Positions 28,583 through 44,669 of a stretch of 64,000 nucleotides of DNA are shown in pieces. The DNA comes from Zelopaecilomyces penicillatus (Eukaryota; Ascomycota; Sordariomycetes; Hypocreales; Pseudodiploosporaceae). The notes beneath the pieces were generated by a model. That model was not told the DNA's origin, made no database searches, and was given only the letters and a program-made list of their open reading frames with translations. The DNA lies in assembly GCA_005765155.1 (NCBI GenBank), contig VCCP01000006.1, forward strand, positions 2,740,501-2,804,500, in the 5' to 3' direction. The position numbers and the translations under genes are program-made. Position 1 is the first letter of the stretch. Each line of letters opens with the position of its first letter.

Positions 28583-31534
28583 ATGTCCTTGGCTGTCAGG
28601 ACTAGAGAGTCCGAGGGCGAGAACGAGGGGATGCAGGAGCCAACAGCAGCAAATTCGGATAGCTCTGAAGAAATTACAGAGCCACTTGCTGCTCCTGATC
28701 GAGATGGTCTTCATGATGGAATGCTACTACGAGATGTTCTAGAACGTACAACATTTTATGATCCGGTCGCCGAACGGCAAATGACGCAGACAGATGCCAA
28801 ACTCTTCTATCAAAGGAGCAAACGAGATTTAAGAGTCAACAGCGCTTCTTGGTCCCAATCTACTCCACATGAAAGCCCTATCATTGTTTCAGGATCACAA
28901 CCAGCCACGGATTATGGAGCAGACTCGTTAATTCTTGACCAGGATGGTGGTGAGTTGCTAATATGTCACTTCATGGATCACAAGTACTGATTTAGACCTC
29001 CAGATAACTTCGATTCTGTTGACATATCAACAAGACCTTCTGGCACGGCCCCACCCCTAGGCGCTCAACTAGCCTCAGTGAACATGAGACCCACTCAGAG
29101 TTTCGATGAAATGAAATTCGCGGGTTCGACAAGTGTTGACCTTGCAGGAAGCAGCCTTTTTGATACTGAGCCTCATATAACAGCGGAACTCAGTGCCATA
29201 TCTAAAAATATTCAAAGGATTCTAGATGTGCGGCGCAAGTATGTAGCGCTATCAAGTCAGGGTCCCAACGACAATCCACGAGACAATCCTGGTTGGGATA
29301 TATATCCCCCTCCACCGGAACCTGCTTGGAGACAGAATTACGATGGGCCATTAGGAACGGCGGGTAAAAGTGAAGGCGCCAGTAGATTGAACAGGCCTAG
29401 TCGACGGAGGAAACCTGGGCAAGATGTTGGAGAAGACTTCGACCTTGATGATATTTTCCCCTTACCTAAAGATGACGAGATGGTTTTCAAGCTTGACGAC
29501 AGTGGTGTCTATCAGGTCTTTCATAATGACGAAACTCCAGTGCCGGGTGTAAATGTCCCAACGATCCGAGAATTCTACATGGATTTGGATAACATTCTTA
29601 CTGTTTCTTCAGATGGCCCAAGCAAGAGCTTTGCCTTTCGTCGTCTCCAATACCTGGAAGGAAAGTTCAATCTCTATGTCCTTCTCAATGAATACCAGGA
29701 GACGGCCGACAGCAAGAAGGTGCCGCACCGAGACTTTTACAATGTACGGAAAGTGGACACCCATGTTCACCATTCTGCATGCATGAACCAAAAACACCTA
29801 CTGCGCTTCATTAAAAGTAAGATGAAAAAGTATCCAAACGAGGTTGTGCTATTCCGTGATGGGAAGCACCTCACATTAGCCGAAGTGTTTGCCAGTATCA
29901 ATCTGACAGCATATGATCTGAGCATAGACACATTAGACATGCATGTGAGTAGCTTACTCTAATGGCTCCTATTTCAGATGGTTGTGATTAACAAATTCTA
30001 ACCCGCTCCAGGCACATACCGATTCCTTTCACCGATTTGATAAGTTTAACTTGAAGTACAATCCGATTGGCGAATCTCGTCTGAGAACGATATTTCTCAA
30101 GACTGATAATTTTATCCACGGGCGCTACCTAGCCGAAATCACAAAAGAGGTCATATCTGATCTTGAATCGAGCAAATATCAGATGGTGGAGTGGCGCATT
30201 TCCGTCTATGGCAAGTCGATAGATGAATGGGACAAACTTGCGGCTTGGGTTGTAGACAACAAACTCTTTTCTCACAACGTCCGTTGGCTTGTTCAGATAC
30301 CACGTCTTTACGATGTCTATAAAGCAAGCGGTTTGATGGAGACGTTTGAGCAGGTTGTCAAAAACCTCTTTCAGCCTCTGTTTGAAGTGACAAAAGATCC
30401 CTCAAGCCATCCGAAACTGCACGTCTTTCTTCAGCGAGTCATTGGCTTTGACAGTGTAGACGATGAAAGCAAAATTGAGCGCCGCCTGTTCAAAAAGTTT
30501 CCAGTGCCTCGGGTATGGGATACCAAGCAGAATCCTCCTTACAGCTACTGGATTTATTACCTTTTTGCCAACATGGCTTCGTTGAACCATTTTCGCAGAA
30601 AACGAGGGTTCAACACGTTTGTCCTACGTCCGCACTGTGGTGAGGCCGGCGACAGCGAGCATTTGGCTGTTGCTGCTCTATGCTGTCACAGCATCAGTCA
30701 TGGGCTGCTGCTTCGAAAAGTTCCCCTTCTTCAGTATATTTTTTATCTAGAGCAAATCGGGATTGCCATGTCGCCACTAAGCAACAACGCCTTGTTTTTG
30801 GCATACGAAAGGAACCCTTTTCATCAATATTTCAAACGGGGCCTAAATGTTTCTCTGTCGACGGATGACCCTTTACAATTTGCTTTCACCAAAGAGCCTC
30901 TAATCGAAGAATACGCTGTAGCAGCACAGATTTACAAGCTTAGCCCTGTGGATATGTGTGAGCTGGCAAAAAATTCAGTACATCAAAGTGGCTATGAGTT
31001 GTCCATTAAGAAGCGTTGGCTCGGTCCTGATTGTGAAACGCCTGGGAAGGAGGGCAACAGAATGGTAAAGACCAATGTTCCAGATCGGCGAGAGGAGTTT
31101 CGGTATCATACTCTTGTTCAAGAGAGAGATGTGTAAGTCAATTTCGCTGTCACTGCTTCAGAGTATGCATTCTAATGAGATTTGGGGGTCTTAGCTTAAC
31201 ACGTTATGTTACGTACGAGGCCAATGCGGACTCAACTTCACCCTGTGGCCAGCTTCCGGTATCACTTGAATCCGGCAACGGTGTGACGTCAGTGCCAGTT
31301 AGCACAGAGCCTATTGAGACCAGCTTGGAATACTCTGATGCATCTTTGAGGTCGACGCCCACCAAGTCAGGTGGTGCGCATGACATGGAACATTCTACAG
31401 TTGCTCTGTCTAGCCCACATTTGTCTGGAAGCGACCCACGCATGTTTCCTGGCATACTGGCGAAGGAACATAGGAATGATAGCTTTCGAGTACTAGGGCA
31501 AGCGGACGCTCGCTCTACAACTGAATTTCCTTAG
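28583..31534 (+). CDS. AMP deaminase
   Basis: Converts AMP to IMP and ammonia in the purine nucleotide cycle; cytosolic, zinc-dependent. Exons: 28,583-28,949, 29,004-29,944, 30,012-31,132 and 31,195-31,534, giving 922 residues from the first in-frame ATG (a stop lies upstream at 28,538). An upstream mini-exon could extend it slightly. Motifs: conserved N-terminal FYDPVAERQMTQTDAKLFYQ (58-77), the metal-binding VDTHVHHSACMNQKHLLRF (from residue 373, His376 and His378), LRPHCGEAGDSEHL (His644), and the family signature SLSTDDPLQF (717 onward; Asp721/722). All catalytic residues expected for the family are present. The tail after residue about 820 is Ser/Pro-rich and poorly conserved. Intron branch sites CTAAC and CTAAT are visible. 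Nothing suggests RIP damage. Confidence 0.97.
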
Positions 31535-31950
31535 CAAGGGCCATGTATTACACGGTGGGGCAATGGTATACAGCAGTGGTTAATTCTTACGATTGCGGGG
31601 TAGCACGACGATTAAACAGATAGGTACGATTGAAGAAGTAACCTGCAGGGTTTAAATATTATAACAATGTTATATCAAGCGATATACTTTCTAATAAAGT
31701 ATTGTTATGAGCATTGCTATTTGCATATAATGATTATGTGCCTATATAATCTTATTGTACCCCCCCTCCCTCCCCAATTAAACAGGCCACTGTAGTGGGC
31801 AATACAGCATACACAACCCATCAATTAAAAAGAGTCTTGCCATTCGCATCTACAGGCAGTCTATGTAAAAGTCTATGTAAGGCTAACCCCTACTTAATTA
31901 AGTAGAATCATTATGCTATTAATCTTTTAATACTAAAAGAATAATATAAA
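31535..31950. other. 3' flank of AMP deaminase and island edge
   Basis: No gene seen. Composition drifts to AT over about 400 bp. Notable items are a C-rich run (ACCCCCCCTCCCTCCCC near 31,758-31,775) and a small direct repeat GTCTATGTAA at about 31,859 and 31,871. Confidence 0.5.
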
Positions 31951-32624
31951 GATATAAAGAGGAATATATTAAAATCAAAATTATTTACTTATTTATAAAA
32001 AAAAAGATTTATTATTTTCTTAAAACTTAATTATATATTAATATAAGAATATAATATAATTTAAATATTAAATTAAAAGAAAACTATAAAAAGGCTTTAA
32101 TAAAATATTATAATATATATCTTTTTAAATATATTTAATTATAATTTATATTATTATTAAAATATATTAATAAAAGTATTTTTAAAGTTATATTAAAAAT
32201 AATATAATTTATTATTAAATATATTTAAAAAGATATATATTATAATATAAATTAATAATCTTATATATATAAAAATAAGAATGATATAAAGAATTATTTT
32301 TATATATAATATTATTAAAATATAATAAAATTTTTAAATATTATTTTTTAAAATAAAGAAATTAATATAAAAGTTAAAATTAAAAGATTAATAATTTATA
32401 TTTTTTAAATTTTATAAAATATTTATTTATATAGCTTTATAATTATAAATATATTTTTTATTTTTTTATTATTATAATAATATATTATATATAATAAAAT
32501 TAAGAAATATAATTAAATTAAAAATAAAATTAAGATTTAATTTTTTTATATTTAGTTTTTATAAGACTACTAATATTATATTTTATATTATATTATATTT
32601 GATATATTTTAAAAATATAAAATA

Positions 32625-32656
<32 letters not shown>

Positions 32657-35059
32657 TTAAAATAATAACTTATTTAATTTTATTTTTTATAATTATTTTT
32701 ATTAAATTTATTAAAAGAATTAAAATTATATAAAATGAAAATAAATATAGTATTTAATGTTTTAAATATATAAAATTAAAATTATTTATTTATTTTATAA
32801 GATTATTTTTAATAATAATATAAAGAATATTTCTTTTTATTTAACATAATTAATTTAATAATTTATATTAATTATAATATATAAAAAGAATTTATTTATT
32901 TATTTTTAAATTTTAAATTTTATTAATAATTATAATAATTAAATTAATAATATTTATTTAATAATACTTTAAATTATTTATAAATCTATATAAAATCTTT
33001 TTATTATATATTAATAATAAATCTTAAAATAGAATTTATAATAAAACTTTAATTAATAATATTTTATAAATTATATTAGTTAAATATTAAACTATAAATA
33101 TTATAAATATTATATAACTTTCTAATATTATAAATTTAATATTATATTATATTATATAAAATAATTATTTATAATAATCTTTATAATAATATTTATAATA
33201 TAATAAATATAAATATTCTTTAATAAAAAAAAAATTTATATATAAATAACTTAATAAATTTATAAAATAAAGTTTTAATAAAATTATAAATATATTTAAT
33301 AGAAATTTAATTTAATTATATAATTATTATTTATATATTAAGTCTTAATTAATATAATATTTAGATTTTAGATTTTATTTTATTATTATTTATAATCTTA
33401 ATTAAATATAAATTCTTTAATCCTTTTATATATATATTTATAAAAGAAAAACCTTATTATATTTTTTATTTAAATATTAAATTAAAAACCCTTATATATT
33501 TAATAAGTATTAATAATTATATTATTATCTTATAATTAATTTAATTTCTTATTTTTATAAAAATAAATATGTAATTTATATTTAGTTTTAGCTTTTTTAA
33601 TAGTTTTTTATAAGTTCTTTTTTATAATAATTAATATTTAAAGCTTATTTTTAAGCTATTATTTTTAAAGTTTTCTTAATTAATATATCTTTTATATTAA
33701 GATATATTTCTTAAAATAATTATAAAGATTAATTTAATTATAATTAAATACTATTATTATATTAATATTTTTTTTTATTATTTAAATATAATAAAGCTTA
33801 AAAATAAGATTATTATTAATAGTTTTATATTTATATTTAATAAAATTCTAAGTAATAATTAAGTAAGTTATTATAATAATATAATATATTTATTATATTT
33901 ATATTAAAAAGATAGTTTAAATATTAGCTTTAAAATAAGGCTTTTTTTTAAAAGATTAAATAAAAGAAAACTTATATTATAATAAGATTTAAATCTATTC
34001 TTTAAAATATAATAATTAAAGCTATTAAATAATTAATTACTTTATTATATAAGCTTAATATATTATTATAATTTAAATTATATTTAATTATTAATTTTAA
34101 TAATAATATAATAAATATATATAAAATAATTAATATAATATAAAAGAGATTTATCTTATATATAAAATTTAATTAAAGATTTTAATATATATTTTAATGA
34201 TATTATTTATATTTAAAATCTAATTAGCTTTATATATTTTATTATGACTTTTTTAATTAATTTATTATTAATAAATAATAAGATTTATTTAAAAATAAAA
34301 TAAAATAATTTAATTTAAATAATTAAAGATAATATAAAAAGAAATAAAAGATACAATATTTAATTTTATTTTAAACAAAGATTTAAATAAAATATTAAGT
34401 ATTATAAGATTAAAATATTTAAATATTTTAATTTAATTATCTTATATATTAAACTATAAAAAAATAAAAGAATTATTATAATATTATAATAATATTTAAT
34501 CTTAAGCTTTATTATATTAAAATATAAAAGATGACTTTAAATTAAATTATAAATATTCTTAACTTAGTTTAATATATAATTTATAATAATTCTTATAGAG
34601 TTTAAAAAGATATATAAAAAATACTTTTTAATATTATTTATTTTTAATATTATTTATTTTTAAAATAATATATTTAATTAATAAATTAATTATATTTATA
34701 TTTATTATATAAAAAATATTAAAAATATTATTTAAGTTATATTAATATATATAAATTATTAATAATTAAGATAATAATTATATATATTATTATAAAGTAA
34801 TTAAAAAGCTAGATTATTTATAATAATTTATAAATTAAATTCTTTATTAATTTATTTATATATATAAATATATTATTAATAAACTATTAAAACTACTATT
34901 CTTAAGCTATTATATAGCTTATATAATATAAAACCTATTAAGCTTTTTATAGATTAGAATTATAAATAATAATTATTTTAAATAAATATTTAAAAAGTAT
35001 CTATTTTAATATAATATAAATAAAATAATTATAATATTTATAAAGCTTTTTTTATATTA

Positions 35060-36850
35060 TTATTAATCTTATAGTTATATTAATCTAGATCTATTTAAAT
35101 TAAACTCTTTATAAAATAAATAATCCCTTTTTATATAATAAATAAAAAGGAAAAAATAAATAAAAACTCCTATTCTTTTTTTAATTTATATATTATATTA
35201 TTATATTATTATAGCTCTCTTTTTATATTCTTTTATATTTATTAAATCTTATCTTTACATTTAATAATTAATAAAGAAAAAATATAATAATTATAATATC
35301 TATATATTTACTATATTAAAGCTAAAAGGCTGTTAAATTAATAAAGCTAGCTTAAAAATTAAATTAGTTTTATTAATATAAATTACTTATACTAGCTATA
35401 TTACTTTATTTATATTATATTTATAGATTAAGTTATAATTTTAATATAAGATTTTTTAATCTTTTTTAAGTTTTTTAAGTTTTTTAAGTTTTATAAAAGT
35501 TCTTTTTTAAATCTTTTATTTTATATTTATTAATATTATTATATTATAATATTATAATAGCTTTATTATTAATATTAATAATTATTTATAATTAAATAAT
35601 CTTATTATTATTTAACTTTATTATTTAATTTATATAAATCTTATTTCTTTTTTTTTCTTTTTTTTTTTATATTAATTTATTAAATAAATCTTTTTTTTTT
35701 AGTTTAGCTTTTTTTTTCTCTTTTTCTCTGTTTTTATTTAATTAGATTAATATAAACTATATTATTATTATATTATTAAATTTAATTAGATTAGATAATT
35801 AATTTAATCTATTCTTTATCTTTTATAACTCTTTTAATTAATATTACTATTATTAATATATTCTTAATCTACTTTTATTAAATTAATTGAATAATCATAT
35901 AATTTATTATATTTAAATATAATATAAATACCTTATAATTATCTTTTAAATAATTATTATTAATTTTATTTATAGATTATTATTTTATTATTATTATTTA
36001 TATTTATAATTAATCTTATAATTATAAATTAAGATTTATAAAATAATCTTTTTTATTTTATTTTATTATTATTATATTATTATTAATTTAATAAATAAAT
36101 TATAAAAGCTTTAATCTTTGAAAAAATATTGAAGATTATATTTATTAAATTAATTAAAATTAAATTAATTATTAAAACTTTTACATTAAATATTAAATTA
36201 TTTTATATATATTATTTTTATATTATTTTTTATATTATTAATCTATTAATTATTATATTTATTATATTTATTATATTTATAATTTATTTTTAATTAAAAA
36301 GCTAAAGATTATTATAATTTAAATAATAAATTAAATATTTTTATTATTTTTATATTTTTTTATTTATTATATATTTTTAAATAAAGATTATTATAATATT
36401 TATTATAAATATAAAATAATAAATTATATTTTTATTTTTATTATTAATACTTTAATAAATTAATATTTTATATTTATATTATTATTATTTTAATTAATTA
36501 ATATTTATAAAAAATTAAATCTTTTATTTTTTATAATTAATCTTTATTATTGAAATTTAAATATTTTTAATAATAAATTTAATTTATAAGTATTATAATT
36601 ATATAATATCTAATATATAAATATATTTAAAAATTTTAAATATCTTAAATTTTATAATAAACTTTTTAAATAATATATTATAATATCTTTATTATTTTAT
36701 TATTTTATTATTTTTTATATTTTATAATTAAATAATTAAATAATATTTATATAATCTTTTTAAATCTAATATTTATTATTTAATTATTTATACTTTAATT
36801 AATATATTATAATTATTTATATTAAACTATTAGAATAGTTAGCCCTTTAT
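35060..36850 (-). repeat. Dispersed repeat A, copy in minus orientation
   Basis: Begins with the reverse of the repeat A terminal motif (TAAACTC...ATAAATAATCCC...AAAAAGGAAAAAATAAATAA) and is collinear for about 1.8 kb with 58,830-60,900. Shared items include AATCTTATCTTTA, TTTAATAATTAATAA, TATTTATATTATATTTATAGATTA and TTTATTAATATTATTA. The first 0.9 kb also matches the reverse complement of 8,500-9,175. The T-rich stretch at 35,640-35,740 would encode a lysine-rich segment on the minus strand. The class is not recognisable. Confidence 0.65.
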
Positions 36851-36864
36851 CTTTTTATTCTTTT

Positions 36865-36935
36865 AATCAGATTATTAAATAATTAATTAGATTATTAGAT
36901 TAAATAGAAAATAAAATTATTCTTTTTATATATAA
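36865..36935 (+). repeat. Repeat B terminal remnant
   Basis: About 70 bp matching the end of repeat B: AGATTATTAAATAATTAATT, TTAGATTAAATAGAAAATA and TTATTCTTTTTATATATAAT. It is compared with 25,470-25,580 and 45,780-45,850. Confidence 0.55.
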
Positions 36936-37439
36936 TAATTAATAATAATTACTTATAATAATTATATAATTCTTATCCTTATATAATAATTATTTATAAA
37001 CTTTATTTTATTTAAGCTTAATTATTTAATAATTAAGTTTATTAATAATTTTTTATTATTAAGATAATTATCTAGATATAAATAATAAGATCTTAATTAT
37101 TAAATAAAATATCTATATATATCTTTATTATTAATTAAAAAAATATTAATAAAACTAAGGAATTATTAGAAAACATTATAATTATATAAATTCTATTATT
37201 TTATTTCTTATTAAATTAGATAAAAAGAAAGGATATATTTATTTAATATTTATAAAAATAACATAAATAATATCTAAAACCTAAATCAATTTATATAACT
37301 ATTATATAATATTATTAATACTTTATAATCCTATTAATAATAATAAATTAATAATTATTAATAAATTATTAAAAAATATATATTTAAATATAATATATTT
37401 ATTTATTTCTATTAACTTTAAATAAATAAATAATAATAT

Positions 37440-40400
37440 TAAATTATTAAATTAAAATAGATAATTATAAATAGGATTTCTATATAGAGCTATATTAATA
37501 TTAAAGAAATTATTAAAGGATAAACTAATAATTAAATTTATATCATTTAATTAAATTAAATAATATTATTAATAATTATTAAAAAGAATAAATTAAAACC
37601 TTCTTTTAAATAAGAAAATATAAAAAAAACCTATTATATTATTTAATATTAATAAATAAAATATATATAATATTAATTATACTTTTTTAAGGTATTATTA
37701 TAAATAGATTTATTATTATTAAATAATTCTATATTATTAATTAATCTATTTTTATTATTTTATTAAGAATTAATTATTTATCTTAAAATATAAAAGAATA
37801 ATATAATTAAAGTATAGAATACCTTTATAATAAATAATTAAAAGATTCCTTTAATAGTATTAAATATAATATCTTTTATTAATCTATTAAATAAATAATT
37901 AAAAATATAATAAATAAATTAAATAATAAAATAAATAATTAATTATAAATAATTATATAAGCTTAATATAATAATTAAAAGATATAAAATATTAAATTAT
38001 TTAATTTTAAATTAAAAAAATCTTTTAATAGATTAAATAAAATATAAATTAAAAATATTATTATTTAAAGAAATATAAATCTTTTTATTAAAAATATTTA
38101 AGATATTATAACTTATTTATCCTATATTAAAATTATTTATATAAATCTTTTTTAATTATTTTATAAAAAAGTATTATATTAATAAATTAATATAATAATA
38201 AAATAATAATATAAAACTATTAAAAGATCTATTAATATATAGATTATAGTATTATAAAAGCAATTTAAAATAAATAAAATTAATATTATTAAATAATTAT
38301 TAATTATAAAATATTCTAAAGAAAACTATTATTAAGATATTAATATTAAGGAATAGACTTTAAAATTATTTTAAATAATAAAAGCAGCTAGATTTAAAAT
38401 AATTAATTAATAATTAAATTAAATCTATATTTATTTAAATAAATCCTTTAATAAATTAATTTTTTATTTATAAAAAAATCTAAATCTAAATAAATACCTT
38501 AAATATATTTATAAAAAACAATAAACCTAATAAATAATACTTAATAAGACTAAATTACTTTTTAATATAATTATATTAAGATATTATTAAATAAATAATA
38601 TAAAAAAAAATTAGTATATATATTTAATAAATTAAATAATTAAGTATATTATTAATAGAATAGCTAATATTTTAATTAATAAAGATAATAATTATAAAAT
38701 CTATAATAAATAGATTAAACCTTTATAATAAATTAAAATATATATAAAGGATTTATAAAAATAAGATTATATAATTATTTAATAAATTAAATAAATTAAA
38801 GATTAAATAGATTTTTTTATAATAAAGAATAAATAAACTCTTAAAAATAAATAAAATATATACTTTTATATAATAGATTAAATTAGTAAAATAATTTTTA
38901 TAAAGAATTAAATATAAGACCTAATAATAATATCTATTAATAAAATAATTAATATTATTATTAAAATAAAAGAAATATTTAATTTATTTAATATTAATTA
39001 TAAATACCTAAATATTAAATATAAAATAATTATATTTATTATTAAGATAAAGATAATAAAGATATTAATATTAATATAAAAAATATAAATACTTAAAAAT
39101 ATAAATAATAATTAAAGACTATTAAATACTAGATAATATCTGAATTTATTATTTATAACTTTAATAAAAGCTATTATATATTAGATAATATTAATAAAAT
39201 CTCTTTTAATTCTTCTTATAACTTATCCCTAATATTTATAATAATAAAAAAATCCTTACCTTAATAAATCCTACCTTTTAAATTTTCTATTTTATTACTT
39301 AAATATATTACTAATAAAAATAAAGATATATAAAAGGATTATATAAAATATAATATATATTTTAAAATAAGATCTTTATTAATATATTATATATTTATAA
39401 ATAATTATATAATATTAAAAAAAAAAGTATTTAATAAATCCTTTAAATTATTATATTAGATAAAAACTTTTAATTAATAAAAAAGAAAAGAAAATTAAGC
39501 TAAAGTATTTTTTTATTTTTAATAAGATTATATAATTAAAATAAATTAAAAATTAAATAATAACAAATTAATAAAATATAATTATTTAAAGATTAAGATA
39601 AAGTTTTTATTAAATAAGATAATTATAATTATAATTATAATAATAGATTTAATATAATTAAATATATTAATTAATAAAATATAAATTTTAAAAAGTTTAT
39701 TAAATATAATCTTTTATAAAATAAATAAACCAAAACTAATATAAGGAATAATTAGATTATTAAAAATTATTAATAAAGCTAGATTTAATTTTTATATTAT
39801 AGATTAAATTAATAGAAATTTAATATATATTTATTTTATAATTAATATTTAATTAATAAAGGATTTAAAATCTAATTTATTATTAAATATAAATTTTATT
39901 AATAAATATAATATTAATATCTTAATTATAAAAAAGAAATTAAAAATCTATATAATCTATAATATAATAATACCCTTTAAAATATAAATAAAATACAAAT
40001 TAATTTATTAAAGAGTTATAATAATATAGAATATAATAATACTATTAAAATTAAAAGAATAAATACTAATAAATTATATTTATTTTAATTATTATAATCT
40101 ATATTTTATAAAAAAGGTATACTATTTTATATTAAAAGATATAATTATAATAAATTATATATATATAATAAATATTTCTAATATACTATTAATAATCAGC
40201 TAGATTATAATAATAAATAATATAAATAAATTAATAAGATATTGATATAAATAAAAGCTAGAATATTTAAATAATTATAATAGATATAAATATTATATAG
40301 TATTATAAGAAAATATTAATATAATAATAAATTATATAAAGATAATAAATAATAAATTTAATTTATTTAAATAAATAATTAAAGTATTAAATTTATTTTA

Positions 40401-43400
40401 AAGGTATTATAAGAATAAATTAAGTTATATTTAATAAATAAAAATAATATTAAAAATCTAAAAAAGGATCTATTATAAAACCAATTAAACTAAAAGAAAT
40501 TAAGATTAAACAAGGTATTTATATATATATTATAAATCATATAAAAGCTAAGATAATTATATAATTAATTAAAGCTTATAATATATAATATAATTAAGGG
40601 ATTATTTTAATAGATAATAAAAATAAAATAAAAATTAATTTTATAAAAGCCTAATAAAAGGAAAAACTAATAATAAAACTATATCTATTAAAGATTAAAG
40701 ATAAAAAATTTCTTAATAATATAATAAATAAGCTTTATAGATAAGAATATATAAATTAAATAAAAAAACTAATATCTTTTAATTATCCTATTTTTATTAT
40801 TTAATAATAGGTTAAGGGAAAATCAAAAGATAAAATAATTATAAACCTAAAATAATTAAATAAAATTATAATATTAAATATCTATTCTATTCCTTTATAA
40901 AAAAAAGATTTTACTTTTAAAAAAGAAGAAATATATATTAGTATTAAATATATTAATATTTTTCTATTAATTATTAATATATAATAAATATAAAGATAAA
41001 ATAGTTATTATTAATCTGTAAAGACTAGAAATATCTTATATAATTTTAATAGAAATTAAAAATAATCTAGCTTTTATATAATAATTTATAAATTAAAGAT
41101 TATATCTTTATAAAGATTTTATTAAGGTATATATTAATAATATAATTATATTTAATAATATCTTTAAGGAATATTATAATTATCTATATATAATATTAAA
41201 ATTATTTAAAAATTTATAATTAATAATATTATTATTAAAACCCTTTTATATATATCTATTAATTAAATTATTTAATTTCTAGATTAATATATTTAGGATA
41301 AGTATAATAAAAAATAAAATAAATATATTAAGGAAATTAAAGATATTAATAATATTAATTAATCTAGAAATTTATTTAAGAATAGTTATCTTTTTAAGAT
41401 AATTTATCTTTAAATTTTAAATAAAAATAGAACTATTAAAAATCCAAAAATTAATTTTATTAAAAACTTTAAGAAAAAAAGATTAAATTATTAAAAAAAT
41501 TAATAAAAAAATAAGAATATTTAAAATAAAAAAAATAAACTTTAAATTAATAAAATCAAAAAGAGAATCTTTTAAAATACTTTAAGATTATTTAATAAAT
41601 AAGATAATACTATATTATTATAATCTAATAAGATTAATCTTTTTTAAACTTAATATAAATAATTAAAAAAATAGATCTCTTTATATTTTATTTTAAAAAT
41701 AATATATAAAATAATAATAAAATATTAATCTAATAAATATAATTAATTATATTTTTAAATAGATTATTAATAAAATTTAAAATAAGATATAAGCTAATTA
41801 AACTTAAGATTAAATATCTAATATAATCTTATTAAAAACTAAGAATAATAATTTAATTATTAAATAGATTAATAATAATATTAATAGATTATATAATAAT
41901 AAAAGGAATAATTAATTATATTAATATATTAATATTAGATTTAATAAAGATAAATTATTAATTAATAATAATATTTATTTATTTAAATTAATATAAACTA
42001 GATAATTATTATATCCTAAAAAAAAATTTATATTTAATATATTATTATAATTTTTAATTATAAATAATAAATATTATAAAGAAAAATAAAAAAATTTATT
42101 AAAAGAAAAAATAATAAATAGATTTAATAATATTTAAAAGAAAGATATATATTATTTAATAATAATAATATTAATTAATAATAAATTAAAAATAGAATTT
42201 ATAAAAGAATATATTAAGGATTATAAATCTATTAAAGTAATTAAAGTATTAAAAGTATAATAATTAAAAGAAAAAATTTATAAAAAAAGAAGATTAATAA
42301 ATATTAAATTATCTTTTATAATAAATAATAAATTATTATATTAATTTAAATTAAATAATATAAGGAAATTATATATTCTATAAAACTATATAATAATAAT
42401 ATTAATAAAAGCCTATAATTAAAACTTTTATATAGGATTATATAAGATAGATATAATATTAAAAGATTTAATATTTTATTAAATAATAAAATAGATTAAA
42501 TAATAAATATCTTATTATAAGATATATTTAAAAAATTTAATTAATTAAATTTAATTATTAAAAGAATTATACGATTTTTAAAGGAGATACTATAATTATT
42601 CTAGAAAATACTAGATTATAAATATCTATTTAATATAATAATAATTATAATATATAAGTAAAATAGAAAATTAATATTAATCCTAGGATTAATTTATTAT
42701 ATTATTAAATAATAAATTAAAATATAATTAAGATTATTATTATTATATAATTAAGGAATTCTTAGGATTATAATTAATAATTAGGATATTAAATTTATTT
42801 TAAACTTTTAAAAGGATCTTTTTAAGATATTAAAAATAAGATTTACTTTTAATATAATATATTATTTATAGATTAATAGATTATCTAAAAAAAAACCAGA
42901 TTATAATATTAATACTTAAATATTATCTAATAATATTAGATATACTATAAACTAAGATAATCCTAGTATTATAATTCTTATTAAATAACTTAATTAATAA
43001 TTTTATAGAAATATTATTAAATAAATTAATTAAAGAATTTAAACCTATTAAATTAATAAAACTATTATAAATAGATATTAATGAAATAAATATTAAAGTA
43101 TTAAATATATTAAGATATTTATTTATAGATAAGGCTAATTATATTATAGATATAATAGTAATATATATATAATTAAAAGTATAAACTAATCGAATTTAAA
43201 GTAAATAATAAGGTATACCTAAGGCTATATAAAGGATATTAATTATTAGGAAAACTATTATAAAAATAATTATAATAGTAAATAAAATTATTTAAAATAA
43301 TTAAATAAATAGTATTATTAATATATAAATTAGATTTACCTATTTATTAAAGGATTTATTAAATAATATTAATTATATATTTTTATCTAAAATCTAAAAG

Positions 43401-44669
43401 GAATAATCTATTTAATTAAATAATAAATAAATAAATATAATTTATAAAAATTAAAAAATAAAATAAAAAATAAAAAATCTAGAAGATTATAAAAGAATAA
43501 ATAAATAAAAAATAAAGATATCTTTAAATTAAATATATAATTAGATAAAAAGATTTTAAATTAAAATATAATAAATAAAGAAAGAGAAAAGAGCTTATAT
43601 AAACTATAATAAGCTTAATTAAAGATTATAAATAAAAAAACTTATTAAAAAATTATAGGAAGTATATTTAATAAAAAAAGAATAAGAATAAAAAGAGATA
43701 AATAAAATATTAAAAATAAATTTATAGATATTATTATTTAGGAAAAAAATAAGAAATTTCTAAAAAAAAAGAATAAATACTATTAAAATAAAGAAAAAAG
43801 CAATTATAAGAATTAAATATCTAATTATAAAAAATAATAAAAAATTAAAATCTTATAAAAATTAAAAAAAACTAATTATTAAAAAAATTAAATTTAAAAA
43901 TTTATTAAAAGACTTTAATATAATAAACTATCTAATACTATTAATTAATAATAAAAGCTTTAATTTTAAGATAATAAATTATAAAATAATAAATATTTAT
44001 TATATAAATTTATTAATTTATTATAATATTAATTATTTTATAAATCTAGATTTAAGAGAATTAAACATATATTATTATATATTAATAATTAAAGTATTTT
44101 ATTATATTAAATTAAATTATAAGAATTATCTAGAATTATTTAATATAATTATTATAAAGCTTAAATTAATTAAAATCCTTTTTTAAAAAAAGTAATAATT
44201 ATAAAATAAATTAAAAAGAATTAAGAAATAATTAAAGGAATTTAAGAATAAAATCTTAATTATAAATATTAATTAAATATTATATTTAAAGTATATTTTA
44301 TTATTCTATATTATTAAAATACTTAAAAAGATTCTAAATAAAGAAAGATTAAATATAATATATATTATTAATAAATATTAATTATTTTAATAACTTTTAA
44401 TTATAATTATATATTATAAAAAATAAAAGCTATTTCTATTGATATATATATTAAAGGAATATTTCTATTTTATTATAGGAATAATTAATAATAATAGAAT
44501 TATAAATAAGATAAATAAACTATTTATATGATTTATAATATTAATAAATATATATCTTTTATTAATTAATAAATTAGATAAAAACTATTAAAAGGATTAT
44601 ATATTAAATTCTAATAAAAATAATTTTAAAAAAGAAATCCTAGTATATACTAGAGAATAAAATTTTAAT
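37440..44669 (+). mobile_element. Degenerate Ty3/Gypsy-like retrotransposon, copy 1
   Basis: The RT core reads VYINNIIIFNNIFKEYYN at about 41,127-41,180, the family pattern VYIDDIxIFSDxxxEH with Asp-Asp now Asn-Asn (41,130-41,141). An integrase landmark is at 42,860-42,889: YYL*INRLSK aligns residue by residue with YHPQTDGLSE through RIP-type changes (CAG to TAG, GAT to AAT, GGA to AGA, GAA to AAA). Further on, KVYLRLYKGY at about 43,210-43,240 matches the post-integrase KxYLRLHKGY segment. The 5' part (37,440-40,040) is collinear with 61,530-64,000. LTRs could not be delimited, so both ends are approximate. A Copia solo LTR adjoins it at 44,670. Confidence 0.75.
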